The notes under the pieces: model-generated
Seen by the model: the letters and a program-made list of their open reading frames with translations, nothing else
Told to the model about the DNA's origin: nothing
The model's database searches: none
DNA from: Arthrobacter sp. NicSoilB4
GTDB taxonomy: Bacteria; Actinomycetota; Actinomycetes; Actinomycetales; Micrococcaceae
Direction of reading: 5' to 3'
DNA length: 64,000 bases
NCBI RefSeq assembly: GCF_019977335.1
Contig: NZ_AP024653.1
Coordinates: 1,302,001 to 1,366,000 of the forward strand
Made by a program: the position numbers and the translations under genes
Shown: positions 8,850-18,502 of the stretch, one piece after another
How the letters are laid out: each line of letters begins with the position of its first letter
Numbering within the stretch: position 1 is the stretch's first letter

Positions 8850-10034
8850 ATGCAGCCGCGCAAGATCGTCCTCCTCGGGTCCACCGGTTCCATCGGCACG
8901 CAGGCGATTGACGTCGTCGACGGCGCCCCGCACCTTTTCGACGTCGTCGCGCTCAGCGCGGGCGGCGGCAACCTCGAACTCCTGGCCCGGCAGGCCGTCC
9001 ACACCCAGGCCCGGGCCGTAGGCACCGCGTCCGGCGACGCGAAGGCCCTCCAGGTCCTGATCGACGACGCCGCCGGTGCGGCCGGCGTGACAGGCTACCG
9101 CCCCGAGATCATCACCGGCCCGGACGCCTCCACCCGGATCGCTGAAATCGAGGCCGACGTCGTCCTCAACGGCATCACCGGCTCGATCGGGCTCGCCCCC
9201 ACCCTGGCGGCGCTCAAGTCCGGGGCAACCCTGGCACTGGCCAACAAGGAGTCCCTGATTGTCGGCGGCGCGCTGGTCAAGGCGGCGGCCCGCGAAGGCC
9301 AGATCGTCCCGGTCGATTCGGAGCATTCTGCCATCGCCCAGTGCCTGCGCTCCGGCTCGGCGGCGGAGGTGGACCGGCTGATCCTCACGGCGTCCGGCGG
9401 CCCTTTCCGCGGCAGGACCCGCGACCAACTGCACGATGTGTCCCCGCAGGACGCCCTGGCCCACCCCACCTGGGACATGGGCCTGATGGTCACCACCAAC
9501 TCCGCCAGCTTGGTCAACAAGGGACTCGAAGTGATCGAGGCGCACCTGCTCTTCGACATCCCGCTGGAGAAGATCGACGTCGTGGTCCACCCCCAGTCCG
9601 TGGTCCACTCGATGGTCCAGTTCATCGACGGCTCCACCATCGCCCAGGCATCCCCGCCCGATATGCGCCTGCCCATCGCCCTGGGCCTCGGCTGGCCGGA
9701 TCGCGTCCCCGGCTCGGCCCGGCCGTGCGACTGGACCCAGGCCACCAGCTGGACTTTCGAGCCGCTCGACACCAAAGCGTTCCCCGCCGTCGGGCTCGCC
9801 AAGGATGCCGCCAGGCAGGGGAGTACCTACCCGGCCGTCTTCAACGCCGCGAACGAGGAAGCCGTGATGGCTTTCCACGAAGGGCGGATCCGGTTCACCG
9901 ACATCGTCGATACGATCGAAGCGGTACTCAGCGAACACACAGGTTCCTCCGGGCTGACGGTGGAGTCCGTGCTGGATGCTGAAAGATGGGCACGTGCCCG
10001 CACCCACGAACGTTTAGCCCTCAGAAGCGTCTAG
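8850..10034 (+). CDS. dxr: 1-deoxy-D-xylulose 5-phosphate reductoisomerase
   Basis: This 394-aa enzyme catalyses the second step of the MEP isoprenoid pathway, converting DXP to 2-C-methyl-D-erythritol 4-phosphate with NADPH and a divalent metal. It has the NADPH loop GSTGSIGTQ at residues 10-18, the [11 protein letters not shown] segment, the metal/substrate block [12 protein letters not shown] near 155, the TASGGPFRG loop, HPTWDMG, and the NAANEEAV segment near the C-terminus. Length matches the family. ispG, another MEP enzyme, lies 3.3 kb downstream in the same direction. Confidence 0.98.
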   Translation: MQPRKIVLLGSTGSIGTQAIDVVDGAPHLFDVVALSAGGGNLELLARQAVHTQARAVGTASGDAKALQVLIDDAAGAAGVTGYRPEIITGPDASTRIAEIEADVVLNGITGSIGLAPTLAALKSGATLALANKESLIVGGALVKAAAREGQIVPVDSEHSAIAQCLRSGSAAEVDRLILTASGGPFRGRTRDQLHDVSPQDALAHPTWDMGLMVTTNSASLVNKGLEVIEAHLLFDIPLEKIDVVVHPQSVVHSMVQFIDGSTIAQASPPDMRLPIALGLGWPDRVPGSARPCDWTQATSWTFEPLDTKAFPAVGLAKDAARQGSTYPAVFNAANEEAVMAFHEGRIRFTDIVDTIEAVLSEHTGSSGLTVESVLDAERWARARTHERLALRSV

Positions 10035-10052
10035 GAAGCAGCAGATCGAAGC

Positions 10053-11384
10053 ATGAGCCCCGTCCTCCTCTTTATCCTCGGTGTCGTCTTTGTGGCGATC
10101 GGCATCGCCGTGTCCATCGCCCTCCACGAGGTGGGCCACCTGCTGCCCGCCAAGCTCTTCAAGGTCCGCGTCACGAAGTACATGATCGGGTTCGGGCCAA
10201 CGCTCTGGTCCCGCAAAAAGGGCGAAACCGAATACGGCTTCAAGGCCATTCCGCTGGGCGGCTTCGTCTCCATGATCGGCATGTATCCGCCGAATAAGGA
10301 CGACGGCACCGTGCGCCCCTCCAGCACCGGCATGTTCCAGTCCCTCGCCTCGGACGCCCGCTCACTGGCGCACGAGGAAGTCGGTCCCGCCGACGCGGAC
10401 CGCGTCTTCTATAAACTGCCGGTCTGGAAAAAGGTCGTTGTGATGCTCGGCGGCCCGGCCATGAACATGCTGATCGGCCTCGCTCTGACGGCTGTGCTGC
10501 TGATGGGCTTCGGCATTGCCACCCAGACCACCACCATCGCCGACGTCTCCAAATGCCAGGTCAAGGCCGGCGAAACCGTTGACCCGGACTCCGCCGACTG
10601 CAAGCTCACGCCCGCCGCCTCCGCGGGGCTGTTGCCCAACGACGTCATCACCTCCTTCGACGGCAAGGCCGTCACCAGCTGGGACCAGCTCACCGGCTGG
10701 ATCCGCGCCTCCGCGGACAAGCAGGTCAGCATCACGGTGGAGCGCGACGGCGTCCCGGTCACCACCACCGTCACCCCGGTCCTCTCCGCGCGTCCCGTGG
10801 TGGGCGACGACGGCCGGCAGGCCAAGAGCGCCGACGGCACCCTGCAGTACCAGGACGTCGGCTTCCTGGGCATCGGCGCGCAGACCGCCCTCGTGCCGCA
10901 GCCGGCGTCGACCGTCCTGCCGATGGCGGGCGAGAACATCAAGCAGATCACCGGCGTCGTCCTGAACCTGCCGGCCCGTGTTGCCGGTGTGGCCCAGGCA
11001 GCGTTCAGCGAGGAGCCCCGCGACCCCAACGGACCTATCAGCGTGGTCGGCGTGGGGCGCGTGGCGGGCGAGGTCGCCGCGATGGAGCAGGTCCCGATGC
11101 AGTCCCGGGTGGCCACCCTGGTGGGGCTCCTGGCCGGGCTTAACTTCGCCCTGGCCGTCTTCAACCTCATTCCGCTGCTGCCGCTCGACGGCGGCCATGT
11201 TGCCGGCGCGCTTTACGAAGGGGCGCGCCGCAGGATTGCCATGCTCTTCGGCCGCCCGGACCCCGGCGCCTTCGACATCGCCAAGCTGCTCCCGGTCACC
11301 TATGTGGTGGCGGTGCTGCTGATGGGCATGGGCGCACTGCTGATCTACGCGGACATCGTCAAACCGGTCAACCTCTTCGGCTGA
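10053..11384 (+). CDS. Site-2 intramembrane metalloprotease (Rip1/RseP family)
   Basis: This 443-aa zinc protease cuts TM segments of anti-sigma factors and other membrane substrates. HEVGH at residues 25-29 sits in the first TM helix. A PDZ domain (about 180-280) contains AGLLPNDVITSFDGKAV. The second active-site motif NLIPLLPLDGGH, which provides the third zinc ligand, is near residues 370-383, followed by a last TM segment (VTYVVAVLLMGMGALLIYA). It begins 18 nt after dxr. The dxr–rip1–ispG order is standard in actinobacteria (as in mycobacterial Rip1), although here other genes separate it from ispG. Confidence 0.95.
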   Translation: MSPVLLFILGVVFVAIGIAVSIALHEVGHLLPAKLFKVRVTKYMIGFGPTLWSRKKGETEYGFKAIPLGGFVSMIGMYPPNKDDGTVRPSSTGMFQSLASDARSLAHEEVGPADADRVFYKLPVWKKVVVMLGGPAMNMLIGLALTAVLLMGFGIATQTTTIADVSKCQVKAGETVDPDSADCKLTPAASAGLLPNDVITSFDGKAVTSWDQLTGWIRASADKQVSITVERDGVPVTTTVTPVLSARPVVGDDGRQAKSADGTLQYQDVGFLGIGAQTALVPQPASTVLPMAGENIKQITGVVLNLPARVAGVAQAAFSEEPRDPNGPISVVGVGRVAGEVAAMEQVPMQSRVATLVGLLAGLNFALAVFNLIPLLPLDGGHVAGALYEGARRRIAMLFGRPDPGAFDIAKLLPVTYVVAVLLMGMGALLIYADIVKPVNLFG

Positions 11385-11407
11385 CGCGGCGGCGCAGGTC
11401 GAAACCG

Positions 11408-11475
11408 CGAGATCGCCGGAAGCCGCCAGCTCGCCGACACTGCACGGCGATTTTGGCAGCTTTCCGGCGATCTCG
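11408..11475 (+). terminator. Long imperfect hairpin after the site-2 protease gene
   Basis: CGAGATCGCCGGAAGC… pairs with …CTTTCCGGCGATCTCG over about 28 bp with a few mismatches, and CGCCG-CGGCG pairs closest to the loop. It lies 24 nt past the stop. There is no U-tract, so it is a probable rather than certain terminator. Confidence 0.65.
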
Positions 11476-11585
11476 GAGGGCTGGGCCGTGAGTCGACCCG
11501 GGAGGACTAACCGGATTACGGTGATTTACATCGATCAGCCTATTTTGACTTATTTTTAGGAATCAGTTGAAAATGATTGATTCTC

Positions 11586-11611
11586 TAAGATCAGCCCCTT
11601 AAGGTGGGGCT
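11586..11611 (+). promoter_or_regulatory. Promoter -10 and ribosome site of the SatD-like gene
   Basis: The AT-rich stretch from 11516 to 11600 stands out in this GC-rich region. TAAGAT at about 11587 could be a -10, and AAGGTGGGG lies just before the ATG at 11612. Confidence 0.4.
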
Positions 11612-12400
11612 ATGTACGTGATGACCATCGACCAGCGCGGCAGCAGCGCCGACGTAGACCGTGTTCCCGGGCTTCTGGCGGAGTTGGCCGGCCTGTCGAC
11701 GGCCGGACGCTTCGAGCGCTCAGTGGGCGACGAGGTCCAGGGTGTCGTGGAGCGGCCGGACGAAGTCGTGGAGATTGCCCTGCACGCCCTGCGGAGCGGC
11801 CGCTGGTACGTGGGAATCGGAGTGGGCGCCGTGGACCTGCCGCTGCCTGCCAGTGCGAGGGAAGGATCCGGGCCGGCCTTCGTGGCGGCGCGCGTGGCCG
11901 TCGAGAACGCAAAGTCCGGGTCAGCGCATGTGCCGGTCTCCGTCGTCTCCGGAGGGCTGCGCAGGGGAGAGGCTGCTCCCTCGCCCGCAAGATCAGCCGG
12001 TGCCCGCGCCTGCGCCAATGCCGAGGCGGTGCTGCGGCTGATCGGACGGCTCGTCCAGGACCGGACCGCCGCCCAATGGAAGGTCGTGGATGTGCTGCGC
12101 TCGGTGCAGCAGGGCCACTCCGGCACGCACGGCACGCAGAAAATCGCTGCCCAGGAACTGGGAATCACCGAACAATCGGTGAGCCGTGCGCTGCTGCGCT
12201 CGGGTTGGCAGGAAGAATGGGCGGCGAGGCCGGCGGCGGAAATGCTGCTGTCCTTCGCCCATGGAGTCATCACCGGCAACGGCGACGCCGGCGAGCAGCC
12301 TGCGGGCCGGGCCCGGGACATGGGCGTGGCCCGGCAACCGGATTCCCGCCCGCGGGACAGTACAGAAGGAGACCGGTGGACGCCCTCTGGATCACCCTGA
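11612..12400 (+). CDS. SatD-like protein with C-terminal helix-turn-helix
   Basis: This 262-aa protein has an N-terminal domain (about 1-105) that fits the SatD family: an early Asp in TIDQRG (Asp7), SVGDEVQG (Asp40), YVGIGVG (66-72) and GPAFVAAR (87-94). The order and spacing of these blocks resemble the palm of class III nucleotide cyclases, where two Asp residues bind metal. That comparison is mine and is not proof of catalysis. Residues about 128-195 look like a MarR/sigma-type helix-turn-helix (KIAAQELGITEQSVSRALL). SatD is poorly understood. A membrane-protein gene overlaps its 3' end by 25 nt, as in sat-type pairs. The pair interrupts the usual rip1–ispG adjacency. Confidence 0.7.
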   Translation: MYVMTIDQRGSSADVDRVPGLLAELAGLSTAGRFERSVGDEVQGVVERPDEVVEIALHALRSGRWYVGIGVGAVDLPLPASAREGSGPAFVAARVAVENAKSGSAHVPVSVVSGGLRRGEAAPSPARSAGARACANAEAVLRLIGRLVQDRTAAQWKVVDVLRSVQQGHSGTHGTQKIAAQELGITEQSVSRALLRSGWQEEWAARPAAEMLLSFAHGVITGNGDAGEQPAGRARDMGVARQPDSRPRDSTEGDRWTPSGSP

Positions 12401-12861
12401 CCCTGCTCATGGCCGGCTTCGTCGGCTGGCCCGTCACCGCCCTGGTCTTCCGGCTCGCCCGGACCATCGATGACCGTGCCGACGCCGGCACCGGCCAGAC
12501 TGACCCGGCCAACGATCCTGCAGCGGACGTCACCGTCGACCCCGCTGGCCCCGCCGCAACCACACCCTCCGCCGGCACCGTGGCCCTGGCAGCAGGCTCC
12601 GCGGCCGCCTCGGTGAACAGCGTCCGGATCCTGCGCGGCGGCGCGATCATCGGTGTCCTGGAGCGGCTGGCCGTCTGCCTGGCTATCCTCGCCGGCGAAC
12701 CCGTCGCCATCGCCTACGTGATTGCCATCAAGGGCCTGGGCCGGTTTGCCGAGCTGAAGGAGACCCCGGTTGCCGCGGAGCGGTTCATCATCGGAACCCT
12801 CACGTCCCTGCTGTGGGCGGCCGGCGTCGCGGCCCTGGCGAAAGTGTTCTTCCTGGGCTGA
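12376..12861 (+). CDS. Small integral membrane protein coupled to the SatD-like gene
   Basis: This 161-aa protein has one N-terminal TM helix (MDALWITLTLLMAGFVGWPV), an Ala/Pro/Thr-rich linker, and a C-terminal half with two to three more TM segments (IIGVLERLAVCLAILAGEP, VAIAYVIAIKGLGRF and LTSLLWAAGVAALAKVFF). The GTG at 12376 has a good Shine-Dalgarno (GAAGGAG) and overlaps the SatD-like gene by 25 nt, so co-translation is likely. Its place after a SatD-like gene suggests a SatE-like partner. No enzymatic motif is visible. Confidence 0.75.
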   Translation: MDALWITLTLLMAGFVGWPVTALVFRLARTIDDRADAGTGQTDPANDPAADVTVDPAGPAATTPSAGTVALAAGSAAASVNSVRILRGGAIIGVLERLAVCLAILAGEPVAIAYVIAIKGLGRFAELKETPVAAERFIIGTLTSLLWAAGVAALAKVFFLG

Positions 12862-12949
12862 CTCCACCCGGCCACCGAAGCCACCTGCCCGCGCGGATGC
12901 CCCGGCCGGAGTTCGTCGGTGCCGGATGGGTACCTGGCCGCCGGGGCGA

Positions 12950-12961
12950 TAGTGTATCCGT
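12950..12961 (+). promoter_or_regulatory. -10-like hexamer for leaderless yciI-like gene
   Basis: TAGTGT at 12950-12955 ends 6 nt before the ATG at 12962; no ribosome-binding site is seen. Confidence 0.4.
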
Positions 12962-13255
12962 ATGACTGTTTTTGCTGTTGAGTACGTATACGACGCCGAA
13001 TCCTCAGAGGTCCGCGACGCCACCCGCCCCGCGCACCGCGAATGGACCGCAGGACTTGCCCAGGAGGGAACGCTGCTCGCCAGCGGCCCTTACGGTGACG
13101 GCGCCGGTGCCCTGCTCATCCTGAAGGCCGCCGACGAGCAGGCCCTGAACGACGTCCTCAAGCAGGATCCGTTCGCCACCGCAGGCGCCATCTCCGGCAC
13201 CCGCACGACGGTCTGGGCCCCGCTGACCGGCCTCCTCGCCGGCCACGCCGCCTGA
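12962..13255 (+). CDS. YciI family protein
   Basis: This 97-aa protein has the dimeric alpha-beta barrel (ferredoxin-like) fold of the YciI family. The conserved region runs from [20 protein letters not shown] (an N-terminal His in the H-x-x-W context) through [15 protein letters not shown], then [17 protein letters not shown]. The His and the Asp-Pro-Phe pair are the usual conserved pocket residues. Catalytic roles are known for few members. It may start its own leaderless transcript and read on into ispG 38 nt downstream. Confidence 0.85.
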   Translation: MTVFAVEYVYDAESSEVRDATRPAHREWTAGLAQEGTLLASGPYGDGAGALLILKAADEQALNDVLKQDPFATAGAISGTRTTVWAPLTGLLAGHAA

Positions 13256-13293
13256 CCGACACCGCCAGACCTACCTCGATACAAGGAGTCCAT

Positions 13294-14460
13294 GTGACCT
13301 CGGTCAGCCTGGGAATGCCGTCAGCACCGCCCCCCGTCCTTGCGCCGCGCCGCAAGACCCGCCAGATCAAGGTGGGCTCGGTCGGCGTCGGCTCCGATTC
13401 GCCGATCAGTGTTCAGTCGATGACCACCACACCCACCACGGACATCAACGCCACGCTGCAGCAGATCGCCGAGCTCACGGCGTCCGGCTGTGACATCGTC
13501 CGCGTCGCCTGCCCTTCCGCGGACGACGCCGAGGCGCTGCCGATCATCGCCCGGAAGTCCCAGATCCCCGTGATCGCGGACATCCACTTCCAGCCGAAGT
13601 ACGTCTTCGCCGCCATCGAGGCAGGCTGCGCGGCAGTCCGGGTGAACCCCGGCAACATCCGCAAGTTCGATGACCAGGTCAAGGAAATCGCCCGCGCGGC
13701 GAAGGACCATGGCACCTCGATCCGGATCGGCATCAACGCCGGCTCGCTGGAGCCCGGAATCCTGAAGAAGTACGGCAAGGCCACCCCGGAAGCCCTCGTG
13801 GAATCCGCCGTCTGGGAAGCCTCGCTGTTCGAAGAGCACGGCTTCAACGACTTCAAGATCTCGGTCAAGCACAATGACCCGGTCATTATGGTCGCCGCGT
13901 ACGAGATGCTCGCCGAGCAGGGCGACTGGCCGCTGCACCTCGGCGTCACCGAGGCCGGCCCCGCCTTCCAGGGCACCATCAAGTCGGCCACGGCCTTCGG
14001 CGCGTTGCTCTCCCGCGGCATCGGTGACACCATCCGCGTGTCCCTTTCCGCTCCGCCGGTGGAGGAAATCAAGGTCGGCAACCAGATCCTGCAGTCGCTG
14101 AACCTGCGCCCGCGCAAGCTTGAGATCGTTTCCTGCCCGTCCTGCGGCCGCGCCCAGGTGGACGTCTACACACTCGCCGAGCAGGTCACAGCCGGGCTGG
14201 AAGGCATGGAGATCCCGCTGCGTGTGGCCGTCATGGGCTGCGTCGTCAACGGACCGGGCGAGGCACGCGAAGCCGACCTGGGCGTCGCCTCGGGCAACGG
14301 CAAGGGCCAGATCTTCGTGAAGGGCGAGGTCATCAAGACTGTCCCCGAGAGCCAGATTGTTGAGACACTGATCGAAGAGGCCATGCGTATCGCCGAAGAG
14401 ATGGGGGAGGCCGATGGCGAAGATGCTGTCAAGGGTAGCCCCGTGGTTAGCGTCTCGTAA
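13294..14460 (+). CDS. ispG: 4-hydroxy-3-methylbut-2-enyl diphosphate synthase (flavodoxin)
   Basis: This 388-aa MEP-pathway iron-sulfur enzyme converts 2-C-methylerythritol 2,4-cyclodiphosphate to HMBPP. The three [4Fe-4S] ligands are visible as Cys281 and Cys284 (SCPSCGR) and Cys316 ([10 protein letters not shown]), with the later conserved acid in the E-x-x-I region. The N-terminal TIM barrel shows [10 protein letters not shown] and ADIHFQPKY. The GTG at 13294 follows an AAGGAG at about 13282; the overlapping ATG is out of frame. Its 3' end overlaps the GNAT gene by 47 nt. Confidence 0.98.
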   Translation: MTSVSLGMPSAPPPVLAPRRKTRQIKVGSVGVGSDSPISVQSMTTTPTTDINATLQQIAELTASGCDIVRVACPSADDAEALPIIARKSQIPVIADIHFQPKYVFAAIEAGCAAVRVNPGNIRKFDDQVKEIARAAKDHGTSIRIGINAGSLEPGILKKYGKATPEALVESAVWEASLFEEHGFNDFKISVKHNDPVIMVAAYEMLAEQGDWPLHLGVTEAGPAFQGTIKSATAFGALLSRGIGDTIRVSLSAPPVEEIKVGNQILQSLNLRPRKLEIVSCPSCGRAQVDVYTLAEQVTAGLEGMEIPLRVAVMGCVVNGPGEAREADLGVASGNGKGQIFVKGEVIKTVPESQIVETLIEEAMRIAEEMGEADGEDAVKGSPVVSVS

Positions 14461-15310
14461 GGACGGCGCCGCTCCCGGCGTCGCCGTCCGGACCCTGGGG
14501 GGACCGGACACTTCCCAGCTTGTGGACCTGGCCCGGCAGGACGCCGTCGCCAATGTCTTTATCCTGTCCCATCTGAAGACCGCCGGTTCGGCGGCCCCCA
14601 CCGCCGGCGGCGCCAGCATCCTGGGTGTGTTCGACGGCGGCATCCTCCTGGGGGCCTGCTGGGCGGGCGCCAACCTAGTGCCGGTGCAGCTGGACCCGGA
14701 ACTTGCCGGCATGGTGGCGTTGGCGGCGCACAGCTCGGGCCGCCGGTACGCCTCGATCTTCGGCCCCGCCGACTCGGTCCTGGCCCTGTATGCCGGACTG
14801 GAACAGTTCGGCCAGGCGGCCCATGAGATCCGCGAAGACCAGCCGCTGATGACGATTTCCGGGCCGCCCGCCGTGGCGCCGAATCCGCGGCTGGGCTTTG
14901 GCCAGCTGGCGGATTTCGACAAAATCCTTCCCGCGTGTGCCGCGATGTTCGAAGAGGAAGTGGGCTATTCGCCGTACCTCGGAGGCCGGGAGTACTACAG
15001 CCGCCGGGTCAAGGGCCTTATCCGCGAGGGGAATTCCCTGGTCCATCTGGACGCCGCCGGCGACGTGGTGTTCAAGGCCGAACTCGGCGCGGTCACCCCG
15101 GACGTGACGCAGGTCCAGGGGGTCTGGATGAACCCGGCCCTTCGCGGCCAGGGCCTCAGCGCCGGCTACATGGCCGCCGTCGTCGTGCTCGCCCAGACCC
15201 GGGCACCGGTGACCAGCCTTTACGTGAACAATTTCAACGCCCGGGCGCGCGCCACCTACGAACGGGTGGGCTTTCGCCAGGTAGGCACCTTCGCCACGGT
15301 TCTTTTTTGA
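14414..15310 (+). CDS. DUF4081-GNAT family acetyltransferase
   Basis: This 298-aa protein has an N-terminal DUF4081 domain (about 25-130) and a C-terminal GNAT fold (about 150-298). The acetyl-CoA loop is [14 protein letters not shown] (the Q/R-x-x-G-x-G/A pattern), followed by [20 protein letters not shown], a typical GNAT end. Orthologues follow ispG in many actinobacteria. The substrate is not known. The start lies inside ispG in another frame; the overlap of 47 nt implies co-translation. Confidence 0.88.
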   Translation: MAKMLSRVAPWLASRKDGAAPGVAVRTLGGPDTSQLVDLARQDAVANVFILSHLKTAGSAAPTAGGASILGVFDGGILLGACWAGANLVPVQLDPELAGMVALAAHSSGRRYASIFGPADSVLALYAGLEQFGQAAHEIREDQPLMTISGPPAVAPNPRLGFGQLADFDKILPACAAMFEEEVGYSPYLGGREYYSRRVKGLIREGNSLVHLDAAGDVVFKAELGAVTPDVTQVQGVWMNPALRGQGLSAGYMAAVVVLAQTRAPVTSLYVNNFNARARATYERVGFRQVGTFATVLF

Positions 15311-15834
15311 CCGCAGTGCTATCTGACCCTGGGGCTTTTTGACTCCGGTGCTCGTCTGGCTCCGGGGCACTTCCAGCTGTCCGGTCACGAACAATTGACA
15401 GAAGTATTCTCCCGCCCCAGCAGTAACACTGGCCGATGAGAAAAATATCCGGATGCCGACTCTTGTTTTCGTGCCCCGTGTCACATAAGTTCGAGCTAGC
15501 CGTGTCGCATGGGCACGTGTTTCCCCGGGAGTACCAGCCGGGGTAGCAGACGCCCTTAGGGCAACACCAGGGGTCCACAGCCAGAGATTTGGCGGTAATG
15601 GGGGCCGCAGAGCCACGTCATGACAGGATGACCAGCCGGAGACGGCCAGGGGCTTCCGTCGTTTATGGCGTGGCTCTTCTGCGTCCGGGCTGACGGTAGA
15701 TTAGTACGTGGACTCTTGTTCCGGTCACGCCGGTTCGCCTGGTTCACAGCCTTTTGTCACAGCCGGTATTCACAACTTGTATTCACAGCTTTGCTGCTTT
15801 GCCCCGCACCTTCCCAGAAACGGATAGATACCCA
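15311..15834. other. 524-bp gene-free leader before proS
   Basis: No coding sequence is supported. Structured elements are present: CCCCGG-9-CCGGGG (15523-15543), a short palindrome GCCCTTAGGGC (about 15552-15562), and a direct repeat CCGTGTCRCAT at about 15476 and 15500. The four-copy 13-bp array at 15743-15794 is listed separately. No T-box motif (AGGGTGGNACCGCG) was found. A long proS 5' UTR is possible. Confidence 0.5.
15743..15794 (+). repeat. Four 13-bp tandem repeats (TTCACAGC type) upstream of proS
   Basis: The pentamer TCACA recurs at 15744, 15757, 15770 and 15783, exactly 13 bp apart. The units are TTCACAGCCTTTT, GTCACAGCCGGTA, TTCACAACTTGTA and TTCACAGCTTTGC. The array ends 40 bp before the proS start, a position suited to an operator or a leader RNA element. 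Confidence 0.8.
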
Positions 15835-17646
15835 GTGGTCCTTCGACTCTCCAAGCTGTTCCTGCGCACCCTGCGTGAAGATCCCGCCGACGCCGAGGTG
15901 GCCAGCCACAGGCTCCTGGTCCGCGCCGGGTACATCAGGCGCGCCGCCCCGGGCATCTACACCTGGCTGCCGCTGGGGCTGAGTGTGCTGCGCAAGGTGG
16001 AGACGGTCATCCGCGAGGAAATGTCCGCCATCGGCGCCCAGGAGGTGCACTTCCCGGCGCTGCTGCCGAAGGAGCCCTACGAAGCCACCAACCGCTGGAC
16101 CGAGTACGGCGAGGGCATCTTCCGTCTCAAGGACCGCAAGGGTAACGACTACCTGCTGGCGCCCACGCACGAGGAAATGTTCACCCTGCTGGTCAAGGAC
16201 CTGTACTCCTCGTACAAGGACCTGCCGCTGAGCATCTACCAGATCCAGAACAAGTACCGCGACGAGGCACGTCCCCGGGCAGGCCTGCTGCGCGGCCGCG
16301 AATTCATCATGAAGGACTCCTACTCCTTCGACGTCGACGACGCCGGCCTGGACGCCAGCTACGAGGCGCACCGCGGCGCGTACCTGAAGATCTTCGAACG
16401 CCTGGGCCTCGAGGTCGTTCCGGTGTCTGCCACCGCCGGAGCCATGGGCGGCTCCAAGAGCGAGGAATTCCTGCACCCCACGGAGATCGGCGAGGACACC
16501 TTCGTCCGCTCCGCCGGCGGCTACGCGGCCAACGTTGAGGCCGTCACCACGGTGGTTCCCGCGGACATCGACTTCAGCAACGCCCCTGCCGCCGAGGTCC
16601 GGGACACCCCGGACACCCCCACCATCGAGACGCTCGTGGACGCCGCCAACGTCCTGGTGCCCCGCTCCGAGGCCGACGGCGGCGCCTGGACGGCCGCCGA
16701 CACGCTCAAGAACGTAGTCCTTGCCGTGACCCTGCCCACCGGCGAACGCCAGCTTGTTGTCATTGGCGTTCCGGGCGACCGCGGCGTGGATCTCAAGCGC
16801 GTCGAAGCGAACATCGGGTCCTTCCTCCCGATCGCCGGCGAAATCACCCTCGAGGCCGCCGGTGAGGAGGACCTCAAGAAGCAGCCCCTCATCGTCAAGG
16901 GCTACCTCGGACCAGGTCTCTCCCTGGACGCGCCCCTGCTGGGCGCCGAGGGTGCCGCCAAGCTGCTCTACCTGGTGGACCCGCGGGTCGTCAGCGGCTC
17001 CGCCTGGGTCACGGGCGCCAACGAGGCCGGCAAGCACGTCTTCGGGCTGGTCGCCGGACGCGACTTCGGCTGGGACGGCGTCATCGAGTGCACCGAGGTG
17101 CGCGCCGGCGACGAAGCACCCGACGGCTCCGGCCCGCTGGAAACCGCCCGTGGCATCGAGATGGGCCACATCTTCCAGCTCGGCCGCAAGTACGCCGAAG
17201 CCCTGGAGCTCAAGGTCCTGGACCAGAACGGCAAGCAGGTCGTGGTGACCATGGGTTCCTACGGCGTCGGCGTCACGCGCGCCGTCGCGGCCCTGGCCGA
17301 GTCCAACCATGACGACAAGGGCCTCGTCTGGCCGCGCGCCGTCGCGCCGGCCGACGTCCACGTGGTCGCCGTCGGCCGCGGCGAGGAGATCTTCGCCGCC
17401 GCGGAGAAGCTGGCCCTCGAGCTCGAGGCTGCCGGCCTCGACGTGATCTACGACGACCGTCCCAAGGTGTCCCCGGGCGTGAAGTTCGGCGACGCGGAGC
17501 TGGTCGGCGTGCCGACCATCCTCGCCGTCGGGCGCGGCCTGGTGGACGGGGTCGTCGAGATCAAGGACCGCCGCAGCGGCGACGCCGAGAACATCCCTGT
17601 TGAGAAGGCTGTCGACTATGTGGTCGACGCCGTCCGCAACCACTAG
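15835..17646 (+). CDS. proS: Prolyl-tRNA synthetase (bacterial type)
   Basis: This 603-aa class II synthetase charges tRNA-Pro. It has motif 1 near residue 40-70, motif 2 in [21 protein letters not shown], an insertion (editing) domain between about 225 and 400, motif 3 with [12 protein letters not shown], and a C-terminal anticodon-binding domain. The GTG at 15835 gives [20 protein letters not shown], the standard N-terminus of the actinobacterial enzyme. An in-frame upstream extension of 27 codons runs through the 13-bp repeats and is not credible. No strong ribosome site precedes the GTG. Confidence 0.95.
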   Translation: MVLRLSKLFLRTLREDPADAEVASHRLLVRAGYIRRAAPGIYTWLPLGLSVLRKVETVIREEMSAIGAQEVHFPALLPKEPYEATNRWTEYGEGIFRLKDRKGNDYLLAPTHEEMFTLLVKDLYSSYKDLPLSIYQIQNKYRDEARPRAGLLRGREFIMKDSYSFDVDDAGLDASYEAHRGAYLKIFERLGLEVVPVSATAGAMGGSKSEEFLHPTEIGEDTFVRSAGGYAANVEAVTTVVPADIDFSNAPAAEVRDTPDTPTIETLVDAANVLVPRSEADGGAWTAADTLKNVVLAVTLPTGERQLVVIGVPGDRGVDLKRVEANIGSFLPIAGEITLEAAGEEDLKKQPLIVKGYLGPGLSLDAPLLGAEGAAKLLYLVDPRVVSGSAWVTGANEAGKHVFGLVAGRDFGWDGVIECTEVRAGDEAPDGSGPLETARGIEMGHIFQLGRKYAEALELKVLDQNGKQVVVTMGSYGVGVTRAVAALAESNHDDKGLVWPRAVAPADVHVVAVGRGEEIFAAAEKLALELEAAGLDVIYDDRPKVSPGVKFGDAELVGVPTILAVGRGLVDGVVEIKDRRSGDAENIPVEKAVDYVVDAVRNH

Positions 17647-17664
17647 CCCGCTGTACCTGCGGGC

Positions 17665-18459
17665 GTGGTTTCCGGACTCGAATCGATCGAGCTCAGTACC
17701 CTCATCCTGATCGTGGTCGCCGGCTTCGCCGCGGGCTGGGTCGATGCCGTCGTCGGGGGCGGGGGACTGATCCAGCTCCCGGCGATGCTGCTGGTGCCGG
17801 GCATCAGCCCGGTGCAGGCGCTGGCGACCAACAAGATGGGGTCGATTTTCGGCACCACCACCAGCGCGGTCACGTACTACGGCCGGGTGCGGCCGGATCT
17901 GCGCACCGCGCTGCCCATGGCGGTGATCGCCATGGCCGGCAGCTACGGCGGGGCGGTCCTCGCGGCGAACCTGCCGGCGAGTGTGTTCAAACCCATCATC
18001 GTGGCCGCGCTGATCGCCGTCGCGCTGTTCACGGCCTTCCAGCCCAGCGTCGGCCAGCTGACCAAGCTGCGCCACGAGGGTCACCGGCACTACGTTGTGG
18101 CGTGCCTGATCGGAGGCGTGATCGGCTTCTATGACGGGCTGATCGGCCCCGGGACCGGGTCCTTCCTCATCATCGCGCTCGTCTCGGCGATGGGCTACGC
18201 CTTCCTCGAAGCCAGCGCCAAGGCCAAGATCGTGAACGTGGCCACCAACGCCGGAGCCCTGCTGTTCTTCGTCCCGCACGGTGCCGTGCTGTGGGGTCTC
18301 GGACTGGTCCTTGGCGTCTCGAACATGGCCGGCGGCTACCTCGGCGCCCGGACGGCCGTCAAACAGGGGAACAAGTTCATCCGTATCGTGTTCCTGGCCG
18401 TGGTCGGGGCGCTCATCGTCAAGCTAGGATCGGACATCTGGCAGGACAGCTTCGCGTAG
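17665..18459 (+). CDS. TSUP family (TauE/SafE) anion exporter
   Basis: This 264-aa membrane protein has about eight TM helices in two repeats. The repeated glycine-rich loops are visible: GWVDAVVGGGGLIQLPAML near residues 25-43 and GFYDGLIGPGTGSFLII near 150-166. The family exports sulfite, sulfoacetate or other small organosulfur anions; the substrate here is unknown. It starts with GTG 18 nt after proS. Confidence 0.9.
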   Translation: MVSGLESIELSTLILIVVAGFAAGWVDAVVGGGGLIQLPAMLLVPGISPVQALATNKMGSIFGTTTSAVTYYGRVRPDLRTALPMAVIAMAGSYGGAVLAANLPASVFKPIIVAALIAVALFTAFQPSVGQLTKLRHEGHRHYVVACLIGGVIGFYDGLIGPGTGSFLIIALVSAMGYAFLEASAKAKIVNVATNAGALLFFVPHGAVLWGLGLVLGVSNMAGGYLGARTAVKQGNKFIRIVFLAVVGALIVKLGSDIWQDSFA

Positions 18460-18490
18460 CAGCCACTCCCTGTTCCGCCGTCCCCGGGCG

Positions 18491-18502
18491 TAGCATGCAG
18501 CT
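18491..18502 (+). promoter_or_regulatory. -10-like hexamer for leaderless PLP-decarboxylase gene
   Basis: TAGCAT at 18491-18496 ends 6 nt before the ATG at 18503, with no ribosome-binding site. Confidence 0.45.

Noticed and set aside
15311..15834. T-box riboswitch before proS
   Set aside because: No AGGGTGGNACCGCG-like antiterminator bulge and no specifier loop could be placed.
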